Numbered from the stretch's first letter, positions 1 through 6,758 are shown. The stretch: DNA of 12,866 bases from CAKVOD01 sp964489405 (GCA_964489405.1 CAZAYL010000027.1:1-12866); one strand, 5' to 3'. The notes: generated by a model from the sequence alone, not told the origin. Numbers and translations: made by a program.

Positions 1-48
1 GTAATACATTAGGTACGTCTGCTTATATGGACACGCCCATACCTTGAC

Positions 49-235
49 AACGTCGGTGCCAGACGGCACAGGTGCAGGTGTGGGTTGGTGCGGGTATGTT
101 GTTGTGAGATGACAAACAAACCTGCAGTCAAGGCGAGCCTTGCCCGGAAGGGCAACCCGCTTCATTATGGCGTACCCATACTCATTGACCGCGGTAGCCA
201 CCTGTAGCGGTGCGCTTTTGCACCCGCGTCAGTAA
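49..235 (+). repeat. Structured repeat, copy A (partial)
   Basis: Positions 49-152 match 5549-5652 without gaps, with five differences (52, 93, 112, 122, 134), all transitions. Similarity continues at a lower level to about 209, where both copies share ATTGACCGCG, TAGCCAC and TGTAGCG. Visible stems on the plus strand are GTGCC/GGCAC around AGAC (56-69), TGCAGGT (73-79) with ACCTGCA (120-126), AAGG/CCTT around CGAG (130-141), GCCC/GGGC around GGAA, and an apical GGTGC/GCACC hairpin near 209-223. The right arm seen in the other copy is missing here; the element ends at the ileS terminator. No reading frame of note is present. It may be a structured RNA or a palindromic miniature element. Positions 1-48 hold nothing I recognise. 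Confidence 0.8.
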
Positions 236-236
236 T

Positions 237-268
237 AAAAAAGGTACATAGCATTTTAACTATGTACC
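237..268 (-). terminator. Intrinsic terminator of alaS-ileS
   Basis: A perfect 9-bp stem (GGTACATAG at 243-251 with CTATGTACC at 260-268) encloses an 8-nt loop. On the minus strand it is followed directly by six T residues (237-242). It lies about 70 nt past the ileS stop codon, as expected for the end of a minus-strand operon. Confidence 0.9.
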
Positions 269-337
269 CTAATCAATATAGTGCTGTTTTATTTGAAAAC
301 TAATAAAAATGTTATTGGTTCTACAACTTTTTTCTGT

Positions 338-3300
338 TTATTTTCTTAGTTTTGCGGAAACTGTGTAGCCACGTATGTCGATGTTGCGAGTTAGGTCAGC
401 GTTTACGAGTGGCGCAAGTTGGCTTAATGTTTCCTTTTCTATTGTGGTCTTTTCGTCGTCGATGATTGACTGCATATATTCATCGTCGCTTGATAGGTCA
501 ATAGTGATTCTATCTGCAACGTCAAAGCCTGCGTCTTTACGCGCGACTTGGAGTGAACGCAAAAGCTCACGCAAAATGCCTTCCCTTTCAAGTTCGGCGG
601 AAAGTGATGTGTCAATTGCAACCCCTATTGTTTCGGTATCCGCTTTGATATTGTCGTTAAACACACTTACTATATCAAACATATTCTTTTCAAATTCGAC
701 GTCAAAGTTGCTGAGTTTAACTATTTCGTTTGCGTCGAGTTTTGCTAATATGTCGTGTGTTTGCTCATTAGATAAGTTTGCGATATATTCTTTAGCTTCG
801 TTGACTCTATTTTTGAGTTTTGCACCTGCAATTTTGAAGTTTAGACGCAAAACGCGTGTGCAAAGGGAGTCAAAGTTCGGCACATACTCAATTAATTTGA
901 CGTTGAGTTCGTTTTTGATAATTTGCTCAAAATCTTTGCATATGTTTTGCAAATTGCTTTCAATATAGAGTGTTTTGATTGGTTGTTTTACTTTGATTTG
1001 TGCTTGGTTGCGCAAACTCAATGCGATTGTGATGATTTCGCGCACTTTATCGCATTCAAGGAGCACTTTTTCGTCAACTGCTAAATCTACTGGGAAATCA
1101 CTCAAGAAAACGCTTTCTTCCGCTTGCCCATATTTTCTAACAAGATTTTGCCATGTATATTCGGTCATAAAAGGAATGATTGGTGCCATAACTTGTGTAA
1201 TTGTTTTGATTGCGATATAAAGACTGTTGTAGGCGTCTGCTTTATCTTGTTCAAAGCCGTCTTTCCAGAACCTACGGCGACAAATTCTAATATAGAAATT
1301 AGAAACATCGTCCATACATTTTTCAAATTCTTTTACTACTGATACGGTATCGTTGGCGTCATAGTGTTCCGACGCATAGTTTGCGAACACATTTACGCGT
1401 GAAATGAGCCATTTGTCCATTATGTTTGTGCTTAAGGTCTTGCCACTGCATTGCGGTTTGTCAATCTCGGCGTATGTATTAAAGAACACGACTGCGTTAT
1501 AATACTGCAAAGTTTTTCGTCGCGCTTCTTCGCAAAGCGACATTGAAAAACGCACATCGTTCGTTGTTGGCGCGCTGGCGAAAAGGTAGCGCACTGCGTC
1601 CGCACCTAATTTTTCCGCGACTTCCTCGAACTGAATAGAATTCCCTGACGATTTTGAGAACTTGCTTCCGTCTTCGGCAACGACTGCGCCATAACTCAAA
1701 ACTTTTTCGTACGGCGCGCGCCCTGTGAGCGTAACACTCATAAATAACAAGGAATAGAACCACAAGCGGATTTGCTCGCGCATTTCCATAACGACTTCGG
1801 CTGGAAATTGCTTTTCCCATTCTTTGCGATTTGTGAAATAACCAAGCGTTGTAAACGGCACGATACCCGCATCAAGCCAAACGTCCCCAACTTGCGTAAC
1901 GCGTTTGACTTTCTCGCCACAACAAGGACAATTGATTTCGACTTCATCGACGTATGGGCGGTGCAATTCCTTGAGTCCACTTAAGTCGCGCCCGCTAAGT
2001 TTCTCTAGGTCTGCTTTACTCTCTGCGACGGTCAAGTGCCCACACTTAGGGCAAGGATAAAATGGGAGTGGCAAGCCATAATAACGACTGCGCGAGATGT
2101 TCCAGTCGCCCATATTGTTGAGCCAATCTTCCATACGTTTACGCGTGTACTCAGGTTGCCAATCGACTGTTTTGACTGCCTCCAAGAGTTGTGGGCGAAT
2201 TTCGTCGGTTTTGATGTACCATTCGCGCACAAGACGGAAGAACACTTGCGTTTTGCAACGCCAACAAATTGGGTATTTGTGTGTGTGCATTTCGGTTTTG
2301 AAAAACTTCCCTTGTTTTTTCAGTTCTTCAAAAATCTTTGGTGCGACGTCGCTGGCGTTTATCCCAGCGAAAACGCCATAATCTTCCAAAAGTTCGCCGT
2401 TGTCGTTGATAGGACAAATTGCGGGCAAACCATATTTTTTGCCAAGCTCAAAGTCCTCGGCGCCACATCCTGGCGCAATGTGGACGACACCCGAACCTTC
2501 GTCCGCGACGACTTCATCCCACGCGATAACTTTGTGTTCGACACCTTGTTGGCACTTTAATTCTGGGAAAAATGTTTCGTAATGTAGCCCCAAAAGTTTG
2601 TCCCCTTTGAATTTGTCGATGACTTTGCGGTCTTTCGGCATATGCGGTAGGGCGTTCTTTGCGAGAACTAACGGGCGCACGCCCCCTTCGTACTCGACTT
2701 TGACGTACTCTAGGTCTGGGTTTACTGCGAGCGCGACATTGCTAGTCAATGTCCACGGCGTTGTTGTCCAAACCAAGATGTCAAAATCTTCTTCAACAAC
2801 TTTTGCTTTGGCAAAGATTGTTTCGTGCTCGACTTCTTTATAAGAACCTGTCATTTCGTGTTCGGAAAGTGAAGTTCCACAACGCGGGCACCACGGCATT
2901 GGGCGGTCAGATTGCGTTATCCAGCCACGATCGTGGCAAACTTTCAAAAAGTGCCAAATGCCTTCGATATTTTCATCTGTTTTGGTGTAATATGAATTGT
3001 CCCAATCCATCCACTGCCCAAGGCGTTTGCTTTGTTCGGTGATGACTTTTGAGAACTTATCGACACGTGCGACACACGCGCTTGTAAATTTGTCCATACC
3101 AAGTTTTTCGATGTCGCGCTTATTTTTGAAACCAAGTTCTTTCTCAACTTCGACTTCGACCCAAAGCCCTTGCCCGTCGAATCCATTGCGGTAGTGGCAA
3201 GAATATCCGCGCATACTCTTATATTTTATATACGCGTCCTTGAGTGTTCTCCCCCAACAGTGGTGCAAACGCATACTATTGTTTGCGGTAATAGGACCGT

Positions 3301-3418
3301 CCAAACAGCGGTAAGCTATACGTCCAGCGTTCTTTTTTTGTAATTTCTTGAAGCAATCATTGTCTTGCCAGAATTTGAGCATCTCAAGTTCGTGCTCTAC
3401 AAATTTATTTTCGTCCAT
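338..3418 (-). CDS. ileS: Isoleucyl-tRNA synthetase, type-2-like, with altered HIGH motif
   Basis: This class I aminoacyl-tRNA synthetase charges tRNA-Ile in the cytoplasm. The 1026 residues fit the long IleRS2 type. After DGPITANN, the position of the HIGH signature reads R50-L51-H52-H53, followed by CWGRTLKD. The second signature is KFSKS (586-590), a KMSKS variant. The CP1 editing domain carries WTTTPW (217-222) and a GSGVVHIAPG-type segment. Cysteine pairs (CPRCG near 177-181, CPKCG and CPCCG before the KFSKS region) suggest zinc binding. The ATG is preceded by AGAGGA, which overlaps the alaS TAG stop; 8 nt separate the genes, so translation is probably coupled. The family is clear. The RLHH signature departs both from canonical HXGH and from the GXHH form described in some IleRS2 enzymes associated with mupirocin hyper-resistance. 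Resistance of this protein is inference only. Confidence 0.95.
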   Translation of the reverse strand: MDENKFVEHELEMLKFWQDNDCFKKLQKKNAGRIAYRCLDGPITANNSMRLHHCWGRTLKDAYIKYKSMRGYSCHYRNGFDGQGLWVEVEVEKELGFKNKRDIEKLGMDKFTSACVARVDKFSKVITEQSKRLGQWMDWDNSYYTKTDENIEGIWHFLKVCHDRGWITQSDRPMPWCPRCGTSLSEHEMTGSYKEVEHETIFAKAKVVEEDFDILVWTTTPWTLTSNVALAVNPDLEYVKVEYEGGVRPLVLAKNALPHMPKDRKVIDKFKGDKLLGLHYETFFPELKCQQGVEHKVIAWDEVVADEGSGVVHIAPGCGAEDFELGKKYGLPAICPINDNGELLEDYGVFAGINASDVAPKIFEELKKQGKFFKTEMHTHKYPICWRCKTQVFFRLVREWYIKTDEIRPQLLEAVKTVDWQPEYTRKRMEDWLNNMGDWNISRSRYYGLPLPFYPCPKCGHLTVAESKADLEKLSGRDLSGLKELHRPYVDEVEINCPCCGEKVKRVTQVGDVWLDAGIVPFTTLGYFTNRKEWEKQFPAEVVMEMREQIRLWFYSLLFMSVTLTGRAPYEKVLSYGAVVAEDGSKFSKSSGNSIQFEEVAEKLGADAVRYLFASAPTTNDVRFSMSLCEEARRKTLQYYNAVVFFNTYAEIDKPQCSGKTLSTNIMDKWLISRVNVFANYASEHYDANDTVSVVKEFEKCMDDVSNFYIRICRRRFWKDGFEQDKADAYNSLYIAIKTITQVMAPIIPFMTEYTWQNLVRKYGQAEESVFLSDFPVDLAVDEKVLLECDKVREIITIALSLRNQAQIKVKQPIKTLYIESNLQNICKDFEQIIKNELNVKLIEYVPNFDSLCTRVLRLNFKIAGAKLKNRVNEAKEYIANLSNEQTHDILAKLDANEIVKLSNFDVEFEKNMFDIVSVFNDNIKADTETIGVAIDTSLSAELEREGILRELLRSLQVARKDAGFDVADRITIDLSSDDEYMQSIIDDEKTTIEKETLSQLAPLVNADLTRNIDIRGYTVSAKLRK

Positions 3419-3426
3419 AATTTCCT

Positions 3427-5217
3427 CTATTTATCAAGCAAAACTGCTTTTATTCTACGAACATTTGCAGAACTGCTTTCTTCTTTCTTAATTTTGAATT
3501 TCACAAGTTCCCTTGTGTTATTTACGTGTGGCCCACTGCAAATTTCTTTGCTGTATTTACCGATTGTATAGACGGACACTTTGTCTCCGTATTTATTATC
3601 AAACAAACCGATTGCGCCACTATGTTTTGCCTCATCGGGTGTCATTTCTTCGCGAATGACATCGACGCCTTCATCGATGATTGAATTGACATAATCTTCA
3701 ATTTCTTTCAATTCCTCGGGCGTTAGTTTGCGCGGGAAATTAAAGTCAAAGCGCAATCTTTCAGGTGTTATGTTACTGCCCATTTGATGAACGTCGTTGC
3801 CCAAGAATTTTTTAAGTCCAGCGTGCAACAAGTGTGTTGCGGTGTGGAGTTTGATTGTTTCGGGGTCGTGGTCGGCGAGTCCTGACTTAAAGACTGCTTG
3901 ATTTGCGCCACGCGACTCTTCTTTGTGGCGCTCCAGCAATTTTTCAAACGCTTTATCGTCGACTGCAATGTTATGCTCCTCGGCAAGTTCTTGCGTGATT
4001 TCGAGCGGGAAACCAAATGTGTCGTACAACTTAAAGACAAGTTCCGTCTTTAAGTAGCCATTTTCAATATTGTTTTCATCCACAATATATTCATTGAAAA
4101 CTTTTAGCCCTTGCGAAAGCATTTTGCTAAATTTATCCTGCTCCGCTTTGAACTTTGCTAAAATTTCGTCCTTTGTAAAATTCCAATCAGGAGCAAGTCC
4201 AGTGCTTTCCATATTGTCAATTGTCTTGCTTGCGATTGTTTCAAACATATCGTCGTTTGCCTCGATTGTGCGCAAGTGGCGCAACGCTCTACGCATAAGA
4301 CGGCGCAAGATGTACCCTGCTTTGACGTTCGATGGCTCGACTTTGGCATTTAAGATGATAATGCTCGTTCGAATGTGTTCGCAAACGATACGCAAACTGC
4401 GCTCGTTAGGGTTATGACAATTTCCGCGGAGATAATTCATAATATCAACAAAAATTTCTGTGTCATAGACCGTATCAAGCCCGTTGAGAGTTAGGAGCAT
4501 TCTTTCGAGTCCTGAACCTGTGTCGACGGAATTAAATTTCAACTTACTATATGTTTTGTCAAGATTTTTGTAGTATTGCATAAACACGCCCGCGTTCCAA
4601 ATCTCAAGATACCTTTTCTTTGTGTCGAAAAACCCTGATTTTTCATAACTTTCGCCGTGTTCGTCGCCTGTGTCATAGAACACTTCGGTACAAGGACCGC
4701 AAGGACCTTCGCCGTCGCCCATACTCCAAAAATTGTCCTCGAATGGCAATTTGATGATGTGCGATGGGGCGATGCCGACTTTCTCCCAAATGCCAATGCT
4801 TTCTTCGTCGGCTGGGAGCCCAAGTTCTTCATCTCCGCTGAATACTGTGGCGTAAAGTTTGTCTTTGGGAATCTTGAAACCCTCGGTCAACAACTTGAAT
4901 GCATAACTAATTGCACCCTCTTTGAAGTAGTCACCGATTGACCAACTGCCAAGCATATTGAAACTTGTCAAATGGTGGCGGTCGCCGACTGACTCAATGT
5001 CGTTTGTGCGGATGCAGGTTTGCACGTTGCACATACGCTTGCTGACTGGTTGCTCTTCTCCCGTAAAGCACTTTTTGATTGGTGCCATACCTGCGTTGAT
5101 GAATAGTAGCGTCGGGTCATTTTCTGGTACGATGCTTGAGTTCTTTATGCGTGTATGCCCATTTTCAGTAAAAAAGTTGATGAATGTATCTAAAATTTGT
5201 TTTGCAGTATATTCCAT
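3427..5217 (-). CDS. alaS: Alanyl-tRNA synthetase, short form lacking the C-terminal domain
   Basis: This class II synthetase charges tRNA-Ala. The N-terminal part has PENDPTLLFINAGM, the motif-2 region (CIRTNDIESVGDRHHLT), the FWSMGDGEGPCGPCTE stretch and the motif-3 segment VDTGSGLERML. The editing domain keeps its metal-binding set: H458/H462 in HTATH and C560/H564 in CSGPH. The protein then ends at residue 596. Typical bacterial AlaRS is about 870-880 residues, so the linker/DHHA1 (C-Ala) region is absent, with no sign of a frameshift in the short gap before ileS. CSGPHV resembles the ThrRS form (C-x-GPHV) more than the usual CGGTHV. I chose ATG at 5217, 11 nt after AGGAG (5229-5233); an in-frame TTG at 5247 lacks support. 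It is the first gene of the operon with ileS. Confidence 0.93.
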   Translation of the reverse strand: MEYTAKQILDTFINFFTENGHTRIKNSSIVPENDPTLLFINAGMAPIKKCFTGEEQPVSKRMCNVQTCIRTNDIESVGDRHHLTSFNMLGSWSIGDYFKEGAISYAFKLLTEGFKIPKDKLYATVFSGDEELGLPADEESIGIWEKVGIAPSHIIKLPFEDNFWSMGDGEGPCGPCTEVFYDTGDEHGESYEKSGFFDTKKRYLEIWNAGVFMQYYKNLDKTYSKLKFNSVDTGSGLERMLLTLNGLDTVYDTEIFVDIMNYLRGNCHNPNERSLRIVCEHIRTSIIILNAKVEPSNVKAGYILRRLMRRALRHLRTIEANDDMFETIASKTIDNMESTGLAPDWNFTKDEILAKFKAEQDKFSKMLSQGLKVFNEYIVDENNIENGYLKTELVFKLYDTFGFPLEITQELAEEHNIAVDDKAFEKLLERHKEESRGANQAVFKSGLADHDPETIKLHTATHLLHAGLKKFLGNDVHQMGSNITPERLRFDFNFPRKLTPEELKEIEDYVNSIIDEGVDVIREEMTPDEAKHSGAIGLFDNKYGDKVSVYTIGKYSKEICSGPHVNNTRELVKFKIKKEESSSANVRRIKAVLLDK

Positions 5218-5438
5218 TTTTGTTTTCTCTCCTAATTTCAATTGCAATTTATTTTGCGGTGCAAGGGTTTTGCATTTTCATTGGCGCGAACCGTAGTATT
5301 ATTTGCGCGCGTTCGCTTGTAAAGATTTTTGGTTGTAAAAGTTTTGATTTGCGACAAAATTCGCAACACTAAAAACGCGCCTTTGCTTGCACGGGAATAA
5401 ATACAATGCACCCGCATTTTGACGCACGGGTGTAACTT
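5218..5438 (-). promoter_or_regulatory. Long 5' leader of alaS-ileS, no T-box seen
   Basis: About 220 nt separate the predicted transcription start from the alaS ATG. The leader contains several simple hairpins: CACCCG/CGGGTG at the very 5' end (5409-5432), TTGCGA/TCGCAA (5349-5366), GCGAAC/GTTCGC (5286-5316) and TGCAA/TTGCA (5260-5274). Clostridial synthetase operons often carry a T-box here, but I find neither the conserved TGGNACCGCG element nor a terminator hairpin with a T run. The leader may still be regulatory; its function is unknown. Confidence 0.4.
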
Positions 5439-5444
5439 AACATT

Positions 5445-5474
5445 ATTGTACACCAAAACACCCCTTTTTGTCAA
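5445..5474 (-). promoter_or_regulatory. Sigma-A-type promoter for alaS-ileS
   Basis: On the minus strand a perfect TTGACA (5469-5474) is followed after 18 nt by TACAAT (5445-5450). The expected start is near 5438, which puts the first leader hairpin at the very 5' end of the transcript. Confidence 0.8.
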
Positions 5475-5514
5475 ATGCTCTAGCACATATTGTGAAAAGT
5501 TGTGTTGCGTACAC

Positions 5515-5544
5515 AAAAAAAGAATACCTTTCAAAAAAGTATTC
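5515..5544 (-). terminator. Intrinsic terminator upstream of the alaS promoter
   Basis: On the minus strand GAATAC plus four T residues pairs with AAAG plus GTATTC (10 bp including one G-U, 3-nt loop), followed by seven T residues. It lies between structured repeat copy B and the alaS promoter, and would insulate the operon from minus-strand transcription entering from the repeat region. Confidence 0.8.
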
Positions 5545-5548
5545 TCAA

Positions 5549-5781
5549 AACATCGGTGCCAGACGGCACAGGTGCAGGTGTGGGTTGGTGCGAGTATGTT
5601 GTTGTGAGATGGCAAACAAACTTGCAGTCAAGGTGAGCCTTGCCCGGAAGGGGTCGCGGTTGGTTATGGGCGAATATGCATATTGACCGCGCTAGCCACT
5701 TGTAGCGACGGGGCTGTCTTCGTTGCTGACGCGGTCAATGTGTGTGGGTACCACATAATGAAGAGAGTCCCCTTCCGGGAG
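5549..5781 (+). repeat. Structured palindromic repeat, copy B; possible non-coding RNA
   Basis: The first 104 nt match copy A (five transitions). The rest forms a large imperfect hairpin. Outer arms are CCCGGAAGGGG (5643-5653) and CCCCTTCCGGG (5769-5779). An inner helix of 17 uninterrupted pairs joins 5675-5691 to 5730-5746, with four G-U pairs if read on the plus strand. An apical stem AGCGACG/CGTTGCT (5704-5726 region) has one more G-U. In the shared head, the changes at 122 and 112 of copy A turn G-C into G-U and U-A into U-G. On the minus strand these would be A-C mismatches, so the plus strand looks like the folding strand. No promoter or family match was found; a palindromic mobile element is an alternative. 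Confidence 0.7.
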
Positions 5782-5803
5782 ATTGCGACGCTTCGCTCGC
5801 AAT
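5782..5803. repeat. Small palindrome ATTGCGA...TCGCAAT
   Basis: Perfect 7-nt arms (5782-5788 and 5797-5803) flank CGCTTCGC, followed by GACAATG. It abuts the outer arm of copy B. Short palindromes of this appearance are common intergenic repeats in many bacterial genomes. It may simply be the hairpin tip of another repeat. Confidence 0.6.
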
Positions 5804-5820
5804 GACAATGGGGGTGGGTA

Positions 5821-5847
5821 CCTTACCATATTTATAAGGCTTTTTTT
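5821..5847 (+). terminator. Weak intrinsic terminator candidate after copy B
   Basis: CCTTA (5821-5825) pairs with TAAGG (5835-5839), followed by C and seven T residues (5841-5847). The stem is only 5 bp, so strength is doubtful, but it is placed where a plus-strand transcript of copy B would end. The stretch 5848-5937 holds no gene; it contains one GGGGCGCGATACCGC motif (5876-5890), which recurs in repeat R2. Confidence 0.35.
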
Positions 5848-5937
5848 GATTTTGGGCTGGCGCTAGGCGGGCTGTGGGGCGCGATACCGCGCAAAAAGGA
5901 TTTCTTTTATTATAATGCTGACGCCGTTCAAACCTAA

Positions 5938-6190
5938 GGGCGCGATACCGCACGCGGGGCACGCGGTTCGCGAGATTCCTACGCTTCATCAAACCCTACA
6001 ATGCGGGTTTGATTTTCGCTCTGAATGACCCTAAGTGAGTGCTTGCACTACTTTTATAATAAGGAATTATTTGATAATAGTGCTGCTAATATTTGCTTTG
6101 ACAAAACTGAATGACATAGAGTAAGTGCTTGTACTTGTTGTTTTATTTTTTGTCATTTTGTCATTATGTTTTGTGTACTAATTTATTGTA
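5938..6190 (+). repeat. Interspersed repeat R2, first copy
   Basis: Positions 5938-6049 match 12692-12803 with three mismatches. It starts with GGGCGCGATACCGC, contains a terminator-like hairpin (5988-6016) and continues with CGCTCTGAATGACCCTAAG. After a segment absent from the other copy, homology resumes: 6151-6185 is identical over 35 nt to 12832-12866. A shortened related block lies at 6202-6255 and an inverted one at 9260-9356. No coding frame or transposase is seen, so this looks like a non-autonomous intergenic element built from modules. Confidence 0.85.
5988..6016 (+). terminator. Repeat-borne terminator-like hairpin (R2, first copy)
   Basis: ATCAAACCC (5988-5996) pairs perfectly with GGGTTTGAT (6005-6013) around an 8-nt loop, running into four T residues. 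The same hairpin occurs in the other R2 copies. No plus-strand gene lies just upstream here, only structured repeat copy B. Confidence 0.55.
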
Positions 6191-6201
6191 CCACATTCTC
6201 T

Positions 6202-6255
6202 CGCTCTGAATGACCCTAAGAGAGTACTTGTACCACTTTGATAATGGGGAATATT
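6202..6255 (+). repeat. R2 fragment
   Basis: CGCTCTGAATGACCCTAAG (6202-6220) and the following GAGTACTTGTAC, ATAATGGGGAATAT-like part match the second half of R2. The hairpin half is absent. It forms most of the small minus-strand frame at 6216-6293, which suggests that the repeat arrived after the promoter and start of that frame existed. Confidence 0.7.
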
Positions 6256-6293
6256 TGGGACGTAAAAATCTTTGTCTTTGGGTTGAACATCAT
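6216..6293 (-). pseudogene. 25-codon frame behind a consensus promoter, possible gene remnant
   Basis: A frame beginning with tandem ATG codons (6293 and 6290) follows AAGGAGG (6300-6306) by 6 nt. It encodes MMFNPKTKIFTSQIFP followed by IIKVVQVLS and then TAG. Only about the first 12-14 codons lie outside R2 sequence; the rest and the stop codon come from the repeat. Strong promoter, strong ribosome binding site and a divergent XRE gene are what one expects of a real regulated gene, so I read this as a 5' remnant of a gene cut off by the repeat. It could alternatively be a genuine small peptide gene. No family is recognisable. Confidence 0.4.
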
Positions 6294-6318
6294 ATTTTTC
6301 CTCCTTATGATTTGATAA

Positions 6319-6347
6319 ATTATAACATTATTTGCGACAATTGTCAA
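6319..6347 (-). promoter_or_regulatory. Full-consensus sigma-A promoter facing away from the XRE gene
   Basis: On the minus strand TTGACA (6342-6347), a 17-nt spacer and TATAAT (6319-6324) match consensus exactly. A start near 6312 and AAGGAGG at 6300-6306 follow. It drives the 25-codon frame at 6216-6293. Confidence 0.85.
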
Positions 6348-6358
6348 ATGATATGACA
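6336..6358. promoter_or_regulatory. Candidate operator for the XRE regulator
   Basis: The perfect palindrome GACAATTGTC (6336-6345) covers part of the -35 box of the divergent promoter. An overlapping inverted pair TGTCA (6342-6346) and TGACA (6354-6358) follows. Symmetric sites on a divergent promoter beside an HTH gene are typical operators; binding by the neighbouring protein is inference. Confidence 0.35.
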
Positions 6359-6455
6359 TAGTATGTGATAAAATATAACAAAATATACAATGCTGACAAG
6401 AATATTGTGCATACTTTGGAGATTTTTTATTTTACAATTTATATAGGAGGTACAA

Positions 6456-6758
6456 ATGGACAAGTATGACATTATACAGCGTATCGGTTATGCTAGGAGT
6501 AAGGCGAATTTGTCGGCGCGCGGGCTGTCACAAAGAATTGGAATGAACGACGGGTACATAAATCGTTTGGAGACACAAAAGAATTTTTTACCGAGTTTGG
6601 AAGTTTTGTTACGCATTATTGAAGTATGCGAAATGACTGAGGAGGAATTCTTTTATCACAATATTGCTGATTACAAGCAAGATATGGAATTAATTAGAGA
6701 TTTTAAAAATATTTCACAGGCACAAAAAGACGCTATCTTGGTGTTAATCAAGAGATAG
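6456..6758 (+). CDS. Small XRE-family HTH transcriptional regulator
   Basis: This 100-residue protein carries a Cro/CI-type helix-turn-helix over about residues 6-65: IGYARSKANLSARGLSQRIG, then the recognition helix region NDGYINRLETQ and the trailing helices LPSLEVLLRIIEVCEMTEEEFF. A short C-terminal tail (residues 70-100) is helical and lacks a sensor domain. It is therefore a cytoplasmic DNA-binding protein, probably dimeric. AGGAGG (6445-6450) precedes the ATG by 5 nt. Its own promoter is not clear. It diverges from a consensus promoter across a palindromic site, so repression of that promoter and autoregulation are plausible. Its terminator overlaps the last codons. The regulator type is sure, the target is not. 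Confidence 0.9.
   Translation: MDKYDIIQRIGYARSKANLSARGLSQRIGMNDGYINRLETQKNFLPSLEVLLRIIEVCEMTEEEFFYHNIADYKQDMELIRDFKNISQAQKDAILVLIKR

Noticed and set aside
184..204. T-box-like string on the minus strand of copy A (GGTGGCTACCGCGG)
   Set aside because: It has an extra base inside the TGGNACCGCG core, the second copy reads GTGGCTAGCGCGG, which breaks the core, and it lies downstream of ileS after the terminator with no gene following in the window.
375..968. 197-codon plus-strand frame opposite ileS
   Set aside because: It is a shadow of ileS on the other strand, without a ribosome binding site or any recognisable domain. The same holds for other long frames opposite or within ileS, alaS, dnaI and the peptidase gene.
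5238..5615. 125-codon minus-strand frame upstream of alaS
   Set aside because: It runs through the structured repeat, a terminator, the alaS promoter and leader; composition is not protein-like and no ribosome binding site is present.
49..5781. Composite transposon or integron cassette with attachment sites
   Set aside because: No transposase or integrase gene, no target-site duplication and no integron-type core sites could be identified in the window; only the flanking repeats are supported.
5735..5992. 85-codon minus-strand frame in the repeat region
   Set aside because: It consists of repeat sequence (palindrome and R2) and has a residue composition typical of translated intergenic repeats.
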